This document shows positions 8,127 to 18,082 of a stretch of 64,000 nt of DNA, piece by piece. The notes beneath the pieces are model-generated. The model worked only from the letters and a program-made list of their open reading frames with translations, had not been told where the DNA came from and made no database searches. Made by a program: the position numbers and the translations under genes. Numbering within the stretch: position 1 is the stretch's first letter; each line of letters begins with the position of its first letter. The DNA comes from Crossiella equi (GTDB taxonomy: Bacteria > Actinomycetota > Actinomycetes > Mycobacteriales > Pseudonocardiaceae). Location of the stretch: NCBI RefSeq assembly GCF_017876755.1, contig NZ_JAGIOO010000001.1, forward strand, positions 5,937,786-6,001,785. The letters run 5' to 3'.

Positions 8127-9161
8127 TCACTTCACGTCCGCGGGCTTGGCCGCCCAGGTGTTGCAGTCCTTCGCGTCGCCGGACTGGTAACCCTTCCTGG
8201 CCCAGGCGCCCTGGTTCCTGCCGGTGCCGTGGCTGGACTGGGCGTCAGCGGAGTCATCCGCCTGGCGAAAGTCGTTGACCGCCTTGTCCGCCAGCGCCTT
8301 GGTCACGGTGCCGCGGCCGACCGTAGCGGTAAGGAACATGCCCGCGAAGCAGTTTGCCTGCATTTCGATGCGGCGGGACACATCGGCACTGCCCGGGGTG
8401 TCCTCCCCGGCCTTCTCCTGCGCCTCCCCGGCCGCGGCCAGCATGCCGCTCACCGACTGCACGTGGTGGCCGTACTCGTGCGCCAGCGTGGCCAGGTGCC
8501 CGCCGGGGGAGGTGGTGCTGTACGCGCGCAGCAGCCGCTTGGTCGGCATGTAGATCATGTGGTTGCGCGAGCAGTACATGGCCACGAAGGTCTCGTCCTT
8601 GTCGGCCTTGCCGCACGCGGTCTCGGTGATATCGGCCGAGGTGTCGAGCTCGACCTCGTAGGTCGGCAGGTTCGAGGACTCCAGCAGCGGCGTCCACGCG
8701 CGGTTGAGGCAGTCGAGCCCGGCCAGGTAGAACGCGCGCAGCTGCTCGGTGGCCCGCCCGAGCTTGGGCAGCTCGCAGTTGGCGAAGGCGAGCTTGCCGC
8801 CGTCGACCATCAGCGGGTGGTCCTCGAGCTTGCGCGGCGCGCGTGGCCGCAGCGGCGGCGGCGAGGTCTGCGTGCCCTCGGGCGGCTGCGTGGTGCCCGG
8901 CGCGGCGGGTGAGGAGGTTCCGGCGTCACTGGCGGTGTCGGAGTACTTGGCGGTGACCTTCGCGTAGACCACCACCGCGCCGACCAGCGCGACGATCACG
9001 AGCAGCACGGTGAACGGGGAGTTCTTGCGGCGACGGGGCGGTTCCGGCGGCGGCTCGACCTGGTACCCGCCGTACGACGGGTAGGCAGAGTAGGGGTCCT
9101 GGTAGCCCGAGGACGGGTACCCGCCGTACTCCGGCTGACCCGACCCTGGCGGCACCGTCAT
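8127..9161 (-). CDS. Neutral zinc metallopeptidase, paralogue
   Basis: 344 residues from the ATG at 9161, chosen over an upstream in-frame ATG because a GAGGGG site sits just ahead. Short Tyr/Pro/Gly-rich cytoplasmic leader, one transmembrane helix (about 60-80), linker, then the catalytic domain with HEYGHHVQ and the same spaced cysteines as the neighbour at 6745-8112, to which it is clearly paralogous. The two genes are in tandem, 14 bases apart, this one first, so they form an operon that probably arose by duplication. The leader differs completely from the paralogue's. Confidence 0.88.
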   Translation of the reverse strand: MTVPPGSGQPEYGGYPSSGYQDPYSAYPSYGGYQVEPPPEPPRRRKNSPFTVLLVIVALVGAVVVYAKVTAKYSDTASDAGTSSPAAPGTTQPPEGTQTSPPPLRPRAPRKLEDHPLMVDGGKLAFANCELPKLGRATEQLRAFYLAGLDCLNRAWTPLLESSNLPTYEVELDTSADITETACGKADKDETFVAMYCSRNHMIYMPTKRLLRAYSTTSPGGHLATLAHEYGHHVQSVSGMLAAAGEAQEKAGEDTPGSADVSRRIEMQANCFAGMFLTATVGRGTVTKALADKAVNDFRQADDSADAQSSHGTGRNQGAWARKGYQSGDAKDCNTWAAKPADVK

Positions 9162-9209
9162 CGCCTGCCCACCCCTCTTTTGCCACTCGTCCACCCAGAG
9201 CATAGGTCG

Positions 9210-10928
9210 ATGCCGCTATCCTCCGCTGCCGTGTTGACGAACTGGGGCGCCCTGCTCGCCACGGCCGTGCTGGCACCGGTCACGTTCCTGGCCGTGCCCC
9301 CTCCGCCCTCGGGCGGTGTCGAGCCGACGGGCGCCCAAGGGCTGCCCGGCACGGTCTCGGCCGATGTCGCCCTCCGGCTGGAACGGGACGGCAAGCTCAG
9401 TGTGACCGAGCAGGTCACCGTGCCGGAAGGCCAGTCCGTCACCCGCACCGTGCCGCTGCGCGTGGCCGCCGGGGACGACGTCGAGCGCGTGTTCACCGTC
9501 AGCGCCGCCGCGGTCGAGGGCAAGGGCCGGGTCGAGCAGAACGCCGAGGAGCTGACCTTCCGGCTCGACGGCGGTGCGGCCAAGATCAGCTACACCGTGC
9601 TCGGCGCGGTCGCCGACGCGGGCGACGCGCAGGACGTGCGCTGGCAGGTCTCCGGCGGCTGGAGCACCGACGTCGACTCGGTCGAGGTCAACTTCGTCTC
9701 GCCCAAGCCGCCCACCTCGGTCACCTGCCTGGCGGGCCTGCCCGGCTCGGCCACCCTGTGCACCAACGCCCAGGTGGTCGCGGGCGAGGCGGCCAGCGCC
9801 CGCAACATCGGCCTCAAGCAGGGCGAGCGGGTGGATCTCGCGGTCGGCCTGGAACCGGGCACGGTGCCCGCCAACGCCCGCTTCGACCAGGGCTCCACCC
9901 TGGCCAAGGCCTTCGCCCTCACCCCGCTCACCCTCGGCGGGCTGGGCGGCCTGGCGGTGCTGCTGCTCGGTGGCATCGCACTGCTCTGGTACGCCCGCGG
10001 CCGCGACGCCAAGGCGCTGGCCAGCGACGTCGGCCCGGTGCAGGTGCTCATCGCGGACGAGCAGTCCCGCGTCAGCTTCGCCTCCCCGGACGGAGTGCTG
10101 CCCGGCCAGGTCGGCACCGTGGTCGACGAGCACGTGGACGTCGTGGACGTGACCGCCACCGTGGTCGACCTCGCGGTGCGCAACTACGTCTGGATCGAGG
10201 AGATCACCAGCGGCACCGGCGTGGCCAACTGGCGCATCGTGCGCCGCAACCCGCCGGATGACTACCTCACCGTCTACGAGCGCGCGGTCTACGACACCCT
10301 GTTCGCGGGCGAGCGCGACCAGGTGCTGCTCTCCGGCCTGCGCGGCGGCGCCCTGGACCTCACCGGCGTGCGCGACGCGCTCTACACCGACGTGGTCGAG
10401 CGGCAGTGGTTCACCCGCCGCCCGGACACCGAGCGCACCCGCTGGTGGTGGGTCGGCCTCGGCCTGACCGGCCTGGGCGTGGTGGCCACCCTGCTGCTCG
10501 CCTTCACCACCACCTACGCGCTGCTCGGCCTGGCCGTGGTGGTCGCGGGCATCGCGCTGACCATCGGCGCCCGCTCCATGCCCGCCCGTACCCGGCGCGG
10601 CAGCGCCCTGCTGGAGCAGGTCCGCGGCCTGCGCGGGTACCTCAACACGGTGAAGGTCGACGACATCCCGGCGGCCGACCGCGAGATGGTCTTCTCCCGT
10701 TCCCTGCCCTACGCGGTGGTGCTCGGCGAGACCGACCGCTGGCTGCGCGAGTTCGCCACGCTGGACTCCGACGCGGACGGCACCCCCGGTCTGTACTGGT
10801 ACGGCGAGTCCACCGACGGCGAGGAGGGCACCCCCGACCTGCGGCGCTTCGCCGCGCACTTCCCCCTGTTCCTCGCCGCGGTGGACGGCGTGCTGGCCGA
10901 GGCGGGGCACCTGCGCTCACTCAGGTAG
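9210..10928 (+). CDS. DUF2207-family membrane protein
   Basis: About 572 residues from the ATG at 9210 (a GTG at 9231 is possible). A signal-like hydrophobic start, an exported beta-rich domain (about 35-235), a transmembrane helix (about 240-262), a cytoplasmic region with DVVDVTATVVDLAVRNYVWIEE, then two more helices (about 415-465) and a C-terminal segment ending in LYWYGEST. This order matches DUF2207 predicted membrane proteins; function unknown. It diverges from the metallopeptidase operon with 48 bases between starts, so promoters must overlap. Confidence 0.82.
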   Translation: MPLSSAAVLTNWGALLATAVLAPVTFLAVPPPPSGGVEPTGAQGLPGTVSADVALRLERDGKLSVTEQVTVPEGQSVTRTVPLRVAAGDDVERVFTVSAAAVEGKGRVEQNAEELTFRLDGGAAKISYTVLGAVADAGDAQDVRWQVSGGWSTDVDSVEVNFVSPKPPTSVTCLAGLPGSATLCTNAQVVAGEAASARNIGLKQGERVDLAVGLEPGTVPANARFDQGSTLAKAFALTPLTLGGLGGLAVLLLGGIALLWYARGRDAKALASDVGPVQVLIADEQSRVSFASPDGVLPGQVGTVVDEHVDVVDVTATVVDLAVRNYVWIEEITSGTGVANWRIVRRNPPDDYLTVYERAVYDTLFAGERDQVLLSGLRGGALDLTGVRDALYTDVVERQWFTRRPDTERTRWWWVGLGLTGLGVVATLLLAFTTTYALLGLAVVVAGIALTIGARSMPARTRRGSALLEQVRGLRGYLNTVKVDDIPAADREMVFSRSLPYAVVLGETDRWLREFATLDSDADGTPGLYWYGESTDGEEGTPDLRRFAAHFPLFLAAVDGVLAEAGHLRSLR

Positions 10929-10959
10929 GTGGCGGAAGTCTCTCCCGTAGTCTTACGTC

Positions 10960-12243
10960 ATGTCAGATCCCCAGCTGCACCGGGTGACTCTCGCCAACGG
11001 GCTCCGCGTTCTGCTCGCGCCCGACCGAACCGCCCCCGTGGTGTGCGTGAGCGTGCACTACGACGTGGGATTCCGGTCCGAACCCGAGGGTCGCACCGGC
11101 TTCGCTCACCTGTTCGAGCACCTGATGTTCCAGGGCAGCGAGAGCCTGGAGAAGCTCGCGCACTTCCGGCACGTCCAGGGCTCCGGCGGGGTGTTCAACG
11201 GGTCAACGCACCAGGACTACACCGACTACTTCCAGGTGGCGCCGTCCGCGGCGCTGGAGCGCATGCTCTTCCTCGAGGCCGACCGGATGCGCGCGCCCCG
11301 GCTGACCGAGGAGAACCTGCGCAACCAGATCGACGTGGTCAAGGAGGAGATCCGCCTCAACGTGCTGAACCGGCCGTACGGCGGGTTCCCGTGGATCACG
11401 CTGCCGCCGGTGCTGTTCTCCTCCTTCGCCAACGCCCACAACGGCTACGGCGACTTCGTCGACCTGGAGCAGGCCACGCTGGCCGACTGCGCCCAGTTCT
11501 TCGACACCTACTACGCGCCGGGCAACGCGGTGCTCACCGTGGCCGGGGACTTCGAGCTCCAGCAGGCCGTCGACCTGGTCGAGCGGCACTTCGGCGACGT
11601 GCCCGCCCGCCCGGTGCCGGTGCGGCCATCCTTCGCCGAGCCGTTCCCGGCCGGGGAGCTGCGCTCGGAGTACACCGACGCGCACGCCACCCTGCCCGGT
11701 GTCGCGGTGGGCTACCGCCTGCCCGACCCGACCACCGACCTCGACTCCTACCTCAACTACGTGGTGCTCACCGCGCTGCTGGCCGACGGGGACTCCTCGC
11801 GCCTGCAGCGCCGGATGACCCAGCAGGAGGAGCTGGTCGTCGAGGTCGGCGCCCGCTGCGGCCTGATGGGCAGCGCCCTGGACGCCCGCGACCCGGACAC
11901 GCTCACCGTGACCGCCATCCACCCGTCCACTGTGGACGTCTCCCGGGTGGTCGGGGCGCTGGACGAGGAGCTGCACAAGCTCGCCTCCGACGGCCCGGAC
12001 ACCGATGAGCTGGCCCGCGTCGAGGCCCGCTGGTCGGCGGCGCTGTACTCCGAGCACGACCGGCTCATGTCGCGCACGCTCGCCCTGGGCGCCGCCGAGC
12101 TGCTCTTCGGCCGCGCCGAGCTCATCGGCGAGCTGCCCAGGCGCATCGCCGGGGTCAGCGAGGAGGACGTGGTCACCGCGGCCAAGGCGCTGCGCCCCGA
12201 CTCCCGCGCCGTGCTCGTGCTCAACGCCGGAGGCGACCAGTGA
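10960..12243 (+). CDS. M16-family zinc peptidase, catalytic subunit
   Basis: 427 residues. Contains the inverted zinc motif HLFEH (about residue 50) and the distal Glu region EENLRNQIDVVKEEIR, the signature of active pitrilysin/M16 peptidases, followed by the non-catalytic half. M16 enzymes of this size work as heterodimers with an inactive partner; that partner is the overlapping next gene. Cytoplasmic, no signal peptide. The stop overlaps the next start by four bases (ATGA). Confidence 0.92.
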   Translation: MSDPQLHRVTLANGLRVLLAPDRTAPVVCVSVHYDVGFRSEPEGRTGFAHLFEHLMFQGSESLEKLAHFRHVQGSGGVFNGSTHQDYTDYFQVAPSAALERMLFLEADRMRAPRLTEENLRNQIDVVKEEIRLNVLNRPYGGFPWITLPPVLFSSFANAHNGYGDFVDLEQATLADCAQFFDTYYAPGNAVLTVAGDFELQQAVDLVERHFGDVPARPVPVRPSFAEPFPAGELRSEYTDAHATLPGVAVGYRLPDPTTDLDSYLNYVVLTALLADGDSSRLQRRMTQQEELVVEVGARCGLMGSALDARDPDTLTVTAIHPSTVDVSRVVGALDEELHKLASDGPDTDELARVEARWSAALYSEHDRLMSRTLALGAAELLFGRAELIGELPRRIAGVSEEDVVTAAKALRPDSRAVLVLNAGGDQ

Positions 12244-13610
12244 CCGACCGCACCTTCCGCACCGCCGAGGAGATCGGCCGCACCGAGCAGGGCCCGCGTC
12301 CGCTGCCGCCGCTGGGCGAGCAGCGCGTGGCCAGCGATGTGTCCATTGTGGACACCACGCTGTCCAACGGGCTCCGGGTGGTGGCCGCCCAGCGCGCCAC
12401 CGTGCCACTGGTCGGCATGCGCCTGTTCGTGCCCTTCGCGGGCACCGACCCGTTGCACCCGGCCACCGGTGAGCTGCTCGCGGCCACCGTCACCACCGGC
12501 ACCGCCCGGCGCAGCCGCCTTGAGATCGCCGACGAGCTGGCCCTGGTCGGCGCGGCGGTCAACGCCACCGTCGACCCGGAGCGCCTGTCCTTCAGCGGCG
12601 AGGGTCTGGCCAGCGGCCTGGACACGCAGCTGGACGTGCTCGGCGACCTGCTCACCGGCGCCAGCTACCCGGACGAGGAGTTCGGCCGCGAGCGCGAGCG
12701 CCTCGTCAACGCCATCTCGCTGGCCCGCAGCGAGCCCGGCACGATCGCCCGCGAGGCGCTGCAGAAGCACCGCTACGGCGACCACCCGTTCGTCCACGAG
12801 GTGCCGCTGGACACCGACGTGGCCGAGGTGACCGCCGAACAGGTGCGCGAGCTGCACAAGCGCAGCCTGCTGCCGCGCGGCTCGATCCTGGTGCTGGTCG
12901 GCGACGTCGACCCGCACAAGATGACCGACCTGGTCGCGGACAAGCTCGGCGGCTGGCAGGGCGAGGGCACGGCCACGCCGTTGCCCCCGCTGCCCCCGCT
13001 GGCCGGTGGTGACCTGCGCCTGGTGCACCGCGCCGGGGCCGTGCAGTCGCAGTTCCGCCTGTCCACCCAGGCCGTGCCGCGCAACCACCCGAAGTACGCG
13101 GCACTGCAGCTGGCCAACCTGGTCTTCTGCGGCTACTTCTCCTCCCGCCTGGTGGAGAACATCCGCGAGGACAAGGGCTACACCTACCACGCGCGCTCGG
13201 TGTTCGAGTACACCCCGGGCAACGCGACCCTGCTGCTGGACGCGGACACCGCCAGCGACGTCAGCGCGGCCGCGCTGCTGGAGCTGCGGTACGAGCTGGG
13301 CCGCATGGTCACCTCGCCGCCCACCCAGGCCGAGGTCGACTCCGCGCGCAACTACCTCATCGGCATGCAGCTGATCTCCGAGTCCTCCCAGGCGGGCCTG
13401 GCGAACACGCTGCTGTCGCTGTCGGCCTTCGGGCTGGACCTCGACTGGCTGCGCGCGCACCAGCGCAGGCTCGCGCAGGTCACGGTCGAGGAGGTGGCCG
13501 AGGCCGCCCGCGAGTTCTTCGCCCCGGGCGCGTGGACCGGTGTCGTGGTCGGCGACGCGGAGGCCCTGAGCGGAACAATGGGCGCCCTCGGCGGGGTTGT
13601 CCTTCCGTGA
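12240..13610 (+). CDS. M16-family peptidase, non-catalytic partner
   Basis: 456 residues with the two-lobed M16 fold but no HxxEH: the equivalent site reads [12 protein letters not shown]. It retains the substrate-binding R/Y region near the C-terminus ([15 protein letters not shown]). This fits the non-catalytic subunit of a heterodimeric M16 peptidase, with the zinc subunit encoded just upstream and translationally coupled. Its stop overlaps the nudC start (GTGA at 13607-13610). Confidence 0.9.
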   Translation: MTDRTFRTAEEIGRTEQGPRPLPPLGEQRVASDVSIVDTTLSNGLRVVAAQRATVPLVGMRLFVPFAGTDPLHPATGELLAATVTTGTARRSRLEIADELALVGAAVNATVDPERLSFSGEGLASGLDTQLDVLGDLLTGASYPDEEFGRERERLVNAISLARSEPGTIAREALQKHRYGDHPFVHEVPLDTDVAEVTAEQVRELHKRSLLPRGSILVLVGDVDPHKMTDLVADKLGGWQGEGTATPLPPLPPLAGGDLRLVHRAGAVQSQFRLSTQAVPRNHPKYAALQLANLVFCGYFSSRLVENIREDKGYTYHARSVFEYTPGNATLLLDADTASDVSAAALLELRYELGRMVTSPPTQAEVDSARNYLIGMQLISESSQAGLANTLLSLSAFGLDLDWLRAHQRRLAQVTVEEVAEAAREFFAPGAWTGVVVGDAEALSGTMGALGGVVLP

Positions 13611-14515
13611 CGATGGAGTTCCAGCTCGACCGCATGCCCGCTTTGTCCAGGTCCACCGTGGACCGCGACGACTTGGTCCGCGACGACGCGGCCCGCCTCG
13701 CCGATCTCTGGCGCACGGCGGAGCTGCTCGTCGTGGACCGCAAGGGCAGGGTCGAGCTGCTCGACGGCGAACCGGCGCTCCGGTTCCGGTCCGCCGTCGA
13801 GCACTCCCCGGACCCCGGGGACACCGCCGTGCTGCTCGGCACGCAGGACGGCCGCTCGTTCTGGGCCGTCCCCGCCGACGACGACGTGGAGCACGAGGAC
13901 TGGCAGGACCTGCGGATGAGCGGCGGGCTGCTCGGCGACACCGACGCCGGGCTGCTCACCACCGCCGTGGGCCTGCTGTCCTGGCACCGCGCCTCCGGCT
14001 TCTGCGCCCGCTGCAGCTGTTCCACCAAGCCCGAACGGGCGGGCTGGGCGCGCCGCTGCACCGGGTGCGGGCGCGAGGAGTACCCGCGCACCGACCCGGC
14101 GGTGATCTGCCTGGTGCACGACGGCGCGGACCACGTCATCCTGGCCCGCCAGCCGGTCTGGCCGCCGGAGCGGTACTCGGTGCTGGCCGGGTTCGTCGAG
14201 ACCGGCGAGTCCCTGGAGGCCTGCGTGATCCGCGAGGTGGCCGAGGAGGTCGGCGTCAAGGTGCGCGACGTGCGCTACCTGGGCAGCCAGCCCTGGCCGT
14301 TCCCGCGCTCGCTCATGGTCGGCTTCTCCGCGCTGGCCGACGCCGGTGCCGAGCTCACCCCGGCCGACGGCGAGATCGAGCACGCCCAGTGGGTGCACCG
14401 CGACCGGGTGCGCGAGGCCCTGGCCGCCGGGGGCGCGATCCCCGGACTGGGTCTGCCGTCGGAAACCTCGATCGCCCACCGCATGCTCGCCAGCTGGGCC
14501 GCTGCTGTGGGCTGA
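13607..14515 (+). CDS. nudC: NAD(H) / NAD-RNA pyrophosphatase NudC
   Basis: 302 residues from the GTG at 13607, which shares bases with the upstream stop; an ATG at 13613 is the alternative. N-terminal domain, then a four-Cys zinc ribbon (CARC and CTGC), then the Nudix box [20 protein letters not shown] and the NudC signature SQPWPFPRS. Hydrolyses NADH to NMNH and AMP and, in other bacteria, removes NAD caps from RNA. It lies between the M16 pair and uvrD2, the arrangement I recall for mycobacterial nudC-uvrD2-whiB7. Confidence 0.93.
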   Translation: MTMEFQLDRMPALSRSTVDRDDLVRDDAARLADLWRTAELLVVDRKGRVELLDGEPALRFRSAVEHSPDPGDTAVLLGTQDGRSFWAVPADDDVEHEDWQDLRMSGGLLGDTDAGLLTTAVGLLSWHRASGFCARCSCSTKPERAGWARRCTGCGREEYPRTDPAVICLVHDGADHVILARQPVWPPERYSVLAGFVETGESLEACVIREVAEEVGVKVRDVRYLGSQPWPFPRSLMVGFSALADAGAELTPADGEIEHAQWVHRDRVREALAAGGAIPGLGLPSETSIAHRMLASWAAAVG

Positions 14516-14538
14516 GTCCTCAATGCGAGGATGGTTCG

Positions 14539-16683
14539 GTGGGTGACGTCGAGACGCTGCTGGCCGGACTGGATCCCGAACAGCGCGCGGCGGTCGAGGC
14601 CCCCCGGGGCCCGGTCTGCGTGCTGGCGGGGGCGGGCACCGGCAAGACGCGCACCATCACCCACCGCATCGCCCACCTCGTGCACCGCGGCCTGGTCTCG
14701 CCCGGCCAGGTGCTCGCGGTCTCCTTCACCGCCCGCGCGGCGGGGGAGATGCGCACCCGGCTCCGCGACCTCGGCGTGCAGGCCGCCCAGGCCCGCACCT
14801 TCCACGCCGCCACCATGAAGCAGCTGCGCTACTTCTGGCCGCGCGTGGTCGGCGGCGAGCCGTGGCAGCTCATCGACGGCAAGATGCGCGCCATCGCCCA
14901 GGCCGCCCGCAAGGCCGGGCTGTCCACCGAGACCGAGAGCCTGCGCGACCTGGCCGGGGAGATCGACTGGGCCAAGTCCTCGCTGGTCGCCCCCGCCGAC
15001 TACGCCCTGGCCGCGGCCAAGGCCGCCCGCGACCTGCCCGCGCAGGCCAGCCAGGTGGTCGCGGTCTACGAGGGCTACGAGAAGCTCAAGTCGAGCGCGC
15101 GCATGCTCGACTTCAACGACTACCTGCTGCACACCGCCGCGGTCTTCGAGGACTACCCGGAGGTCGCCACCGAGTTCCGCGACCGCTACCGCTGCTTCGT
15201 GGTCGACGAGTACCAGGACGTCACCCCGCTCCAGCAGCGCGTGCTGGACGCCTGGCTCGGCGGCCGCGACGACCTCACCGTCGTGGGTGACGCCAACCAG
15301 ACCATCTACTCCTTCGCCGGGGCCGCCCCGCAGTGGCTGCTCAACTTCCCCCGGCGCTTCCCCGAGGCCGTGGTGGTCCGCCTGGAGCGCGACTACCGGT
15401 CCACGCCCGAGGTCGTCTCGCTGGCCAACCAGGTCATCGGCGCCGCCCGCGACCGCCCGGCCGGGTCCCGGCTCAAGCTCGTCGGCCAGCGCCCGTCCGG
15501 CCCGCGCCCGAGCTTCGCCGAGTTCGACGACGAGCCCGCCGAGGCCCGCGCGGTCGCCCGCCGGATCAAGAAGCTGGTCAAGTCGGGCGTGCCGATCAAC
15601 GAGATCGCGGTGCTCTTCCGCGTCAACGGCCAGTCCGAGGTCTACGAGCAGGCCCTCACCGAGGCTGACATCCCGTACCTGGTGCGCGGTGGCGAGCGGT
15701 TCTTCGCCCGCACCGAGGTCCGCCAGGCCATGCAGGCCATCCGCACCGCGGCGATCATGCGCCGCCCCGACCCGGACGCCGGGCCGGAGGACCTCGTGGG
15801 GGTCGTGCGCGAGCTGCTCGTCCCGCTCGGCCTGACCCCGGAGCCGCCCACCGGCGGCGCGGTCCGCGAGCGGTGGGAGTCGCTCAACGGCCTGGTCGGG
15901 GTGGCGGGCGACCTGGCCACCGCGCTGCCCGACGCCGACCTGCGCCGCTACACCGCCGAGCTGGACGCCCGCGCCGAGTCCCAGCACCCGCCGACCGTGG
16001 CCGGGGTGACCCTGGCCTCGATGCACGCGGCCAAGGGCCTGGAGTGGGACGCGGTGTTCCTCGTCGGGCTCAGCGAGGGCACGCTGCCGATCCTGCACGC
16101 CATCGGCGAGGGCGCGGCCTGCGCGGCGGCCATCGAGGAGGAGCGGCGGCTGTTCTACGTCGGCATCACCCGCGCCCGCGAGCACCTGTGGCTGTCCTGG
16201 GCGCTGGCCCGCGCCGAGGGCGGCAAGAAGTTCCGCCGCCGCAGCCGCTTCCTCAACGGCCTCGTGCCCGAGGACCACCCGGCCGCGTTCAGCGCGCGGT
16301 CGAACGGTGTGTCCGGGACCACATCGTCACGGAACGCGGTCAAACTCGGCTGCCGCGGTTGCGGTGGCCAGCTCATCGGGACGACCGCCATCAAGCTCGG
16401 CCGGTGCGCCCACTGTCCGTCCGATGTGGACGAAGAACTGCTCGCCCGGTTGCAGGCCTGGCGGGGCGCCCGGGCCAAACAACTCAAGGTCCCGCCCTAT
16501 GTGGTGTTCACCGACGCGACGCTGACGGCCATCGCCGAACAGCGTCCCGTGGACACCGCCGCGCTCGTCTCCATCTCCGGGATCGGCGCCACCAAGATCA
16601 CGCGCTTCGGTGCGGACGTGCTCGCGCTCGTGCACGGCGCGCAGTCGTCTGACCACGGAGAAGGCACCCGATCGGGCAGTTGA
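14539..16683 (+). CDS. uvrD2: SF1 DNA helicase UvrD2
   Basis: 714 residues from the GTG at 14539. Walker A in [19 protein letters not shown], motif II VDEYQD, motif IV-VI elements including [14 protein letters not shown] and [14 protein letters not shown]. The C-terminus carries a tetracysteine module (CRGC and CAHC, about residues 605-630) and an HRDC domain ([12 protein letters not shown] onward), the layout of actinobacterial UvrD2, which uses ATP to translocate on single-stranded DNA in repair. The whiB7 promoter starts within about 25 bases of its stop. Confidence 0.93.
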   Translation: MGDVETLLAGLDPEQRAAVEAPRGPVCVLAGAGTGKTRTITHRIAHLVHRGLVSPGQVLAVSFTARAAGEMRTRLRDLGVQAAQARTFHAATMKQLRYFWPRVVGGEPWQLIDGKMRAIAQAARKAGLSTETESLRDLAGEIDWAKSSLVAPADYALAAAKAARDLPAQASQVVAVYEGYEKLKSSARMLDFNDYLLHTAAVFEDYPEVATEFRDRYRCFVVDEYQDVTPLQQRVLDAWLGGRDDLTVVGDANQTIYSFAGAAPQWLLNFPRRFPEAVVVRLERDYRSTPEVVSLANQVIGAARDRPAGSRLKLVGQRPSGPRPSFAEFDDEPAEARAVARRIKKLVKSGVPINEIAVLFRVNGQSEVYEQALTEADIPYLVRGGERFFARTEVRQAMQAIRTAAIMRRPDPDAGPEDLVGVVRELLVPLGLTPEPPTGGAVRERWESLNGLVGVAGDLATALPDADLRRYTAELDARAESQHPPTVAGVTLASMHAAKGLEWDAVFLVGLSEGTLPILHAIGEGAACAAAIEEERRLFYVGITRAREHLWLSWALARAEGGKKFRRRSRFLNGLVPEDHPAAFSARSNGVSGTTSSRNAVKLGCRGCGGQLIGTTAIKLGRCAHCPSDVDEELLARLQAWRGARAKQLKVPPYVVFTDATLTAIAEQRPVDTAALVSISGIGATKITRFGADVLALVHGAQSSDHGEGTRSGS

Positions 16684-16704
16684 ACGGATATTTGGAAAAA
16701 GCGG

Positions 16705-16734
16705 TTGCACGCCCGCCGGAGGGCGCAATAACCT
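16705..16734 (+). promoter_or_regulatory. whiB7 promoter with WhiB7-type AT-rich box
   Basis: A -35 TTGCAC at 16705-16710 and -10 TAACCT at 16729-16734 are separated by 18 bases. An AT-rich tract (GGAAAAA, 16694-16700) lies a few bases upstream of the -35; this is the known position of the WhiB7 AT-hook target in autoregulated WhiB7 promoters. Transcription would start near 16741, giving a leader of about 460 bases before whiB7. The factors themselves are inferred. Confidence 0.7.
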
Positions 16735-16803
16735 GCTGAGGCCGGGTGCGAAGAGCCCCGAGCCGGCGAGACTCGGATCTCGCATCTGAAACTGGGGAAG
16801 GGG

Positions 16804-17085
16804 GTGACCACCGTGAAGAAGCTGATGATCATCGGTACCGCGGGTCACCCCGAGGCGAAAGCCTATGGCCGTTTTGGCAATGACATCAATGGTGCGTGGG
16901 GCACTGCCCTCTGCCTGACGAGCGCTGGACGCGGCCTTGCCGCCCGGCGTTTCGCCCAGGTCCAGGGGACCGGTGTGTCCAGCTTCCTGCAGCAGCAGGG
17001 GGCCACCGCTGTCATCCCGTCGGTCATCGATGTGCCAGGTGCCGATGAGGCCCGTCTGCCGTCCGCGTTGGAGAGAAGTCCCTGA
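16804..17085 (+). CDS. whiB7 leader ORF candidate
   Basis: An open frame of 93 codons in the whiB7 leader, starting at GTG 16804 (GTG 16813 and ATG 16822 are alternatives) behind a GGGGAAGG site. The product (VKKLMIIGTAGHPEAKAYGR at its start) resembles nothing I know. Its stop codon lies inside a small hairpin (17082-17096) directly upstream of the whiB7 terminator. In other actinobacteria a leader ORF couples ribosome stalling by antibiotics to read-through of this terminator; the same role is inferred here. It may act by being translated rather than through its product. Confidence 0.5.
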   Translation: MTTVKKLMIIGTAGHPEAKAYGRFGNDINGAWGTALCLTSAGRGLAARRFAQVQGTGVSSFLQQQGATAVIPSVIDVPGADEARLPSALERSP

Positions 17086-17147
17086 CCCCAGGTCAGGAAT
17101 GACCCCTCTCGAGCCGCGGACTCCCACCAGGGACCGCGGCTTTTTTG
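17082..17147 (+). terminator. whiB7 attenuator: intrinsic terminator with alternative hairpins
   Basis: The terminator stem AGCCGCGG (17112-17119) pairs with CCGCGGCT (17134-17141), is extended by TCCC/GGGA inside, and is followed by a run of six T. Upstream, CTGACC (17082-17087) can pair with GGTCAG (17091-17096), which competes with GGTCA (17091-17095) pairing to TGACC (17100-17104). The leader ORF stop sits in the first of these. CGCGGC at 16930-16935 is complementary to the left terminator arm and is a candidate antiterminator. The terminator lies about 60 bases before the whiB7 start. Confidence 0.85.
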
Positions 17148-17205
17148 TGTCTGTTTCCACCCACACCACAGCACCACACCGTTGGTACTGAAGGAGAAAA
17201 CCACC

Positions 17206-17568
17206 TTGTTCACCCTCTCGGCCCCTTCCAAGGGCCTTCCTCCGTCCGGCTGGGACACCTCCGCGGGTGTCACCGAGCTCCTCGACGACGCCACGGGTGC
17301 GGGTCTCGACCTGCCGTGCCGGGTCAACGACCCGGACCTGTGGTTCGCCGACGCCCCCTCCGACCTCGAAGCCGCCAAGGGCCTCTGCGCCGGCTGCCCG
17401 GTGCTCGCCGAGTGCCTGGCCGGTGCGCTGACCCGGCGCGAGCCGTGGGGTGTCTGGGGTGGCGAGATCTTCGAGCGCGGTGTGGTCATCGCGAAGAAGC
17501 GGCCGCGTGGCCGTCCCCGCAAGACCGACAGCGTTCAGGTTCCGGCCCAGAAGGGGGCGGCGGCATGA
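17206..17568 (+). CDS. whiB7: WhiB7 redox-sensing antibiotic-response activator
   Basis: 120 residues from the TTG at 17206, chosen for the AAGGAG site nine bases upstream; in-frame codons further 5' lack one. Four cysteines for the [4Fe-4S] cluster (LPCRV, LCAGCPVLAEC), the WhiB turn GVWGGE, and a C-terminal AT-hook RGRPRK. WhiB7 binds the primary sigma factor and AT-rich promoter boxes to switch on intrinsic antibiotic resistance genes. Expression is probably set by autoactivation at 16705-16734 and by the leader attenuator. The stop overlaps the next start (ATGA). Confidence 0.95.
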   Translation: MFTLSAPSKGLPPSGWDTSAGVTELLDDATGAGLDLPCRVNDPDLWFADAPSDLEAAKGLCAGCPVLAECLAGALTRREPWGVWGGEIFERGVVIAKKRPRGRPRKTDSVQVPAQKGAAA

Positions 17569-17792
17569 ACGCCCACGGCGAACTCAGCACTCTGCAGATC
17601 TTCAGCCTCGAACGACCGATCCAAGGATTCCGGACCATGCATCTGTACGAAGAACTGTCGAAGGTACGAATACAGGAGGCGCACCGCGTCTCGCGTGAGC
17701 GCAGGCTCGCCTGTCAGCTCGCGTCGGCGCGCCGCTGGCGCCGGGTGTCGCAATGGGCGGCCCGGTTGGCGGACAAGCACAGCCCCTCCTGA
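17565..17792 (+). CDS. Small basic protein coupled to whiB7
   Basis: 75 residues, starting at an ATG that overlaps the whiB7 stop by four bases. The product is rich in Arg (RIQEAHRVSRERRLACQL) and appears helical. I do not recognise it. Translational coupling to whiB7 and the shared downstream terminator mean it is made whenever WhiB7 is, so it may belong to the antibiotic response. Confidence 0.65.
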   Translation: MNAHGELSTLQIFSLERPIQGFRTMHLYEELSKVRIQEAHRVSRERRLACQLASARRWRRVSQWAARLADKHSPS

Positions 17793-17830
17793 CCCGACTA
17801 CCTGAAAACCCGACAAACCAACCAACACGG

Positions 17831-17875
17831 ACCGGCAGGCGTTGTTTCCCCGTGGAACAACGCCTGCCGGTGTTT
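17831..17875 (+). terminator. Intrinsic terminator of the whiB7 operon
   Basis: A perfect 16-base inverted repeat, ACCGGCAGGCGTTGTT at 17831-17846 and its complement at 17856-17871, with a nine-base loop and GTTT after the stem. It lies 39 bases after the small gene downstream of whiB7. Confidence 0.85.
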
Positions 17876-18082
17876 CGTCGTGCCGCCGATCGGGTGCATA
17901 CCGGGAAGGGGGTGCCCGGCCACGCGGGAGCGACCGCTCACCGGTCCGGTAACGCGTCGGTAAGGGACTCTCGACGCGGGCTGAGAACGTTCGCAGGACT
18001 CGTCCAGCCGAATGACTAGCCAGTTAGTCAGGGTACCGGTCAGACTGGAGCCATCCGACCTCTTCCATCGTGGGGTGCACAG

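Noticed and set aside
13597-14538. N-terminal extension of UvrD2 through the nudC gene
   Set aside because: It is the Arg/Gly-rich shadow frame of nudC; the helicase begins at the GTG at 14539 with a normal UvrD N-terminus.
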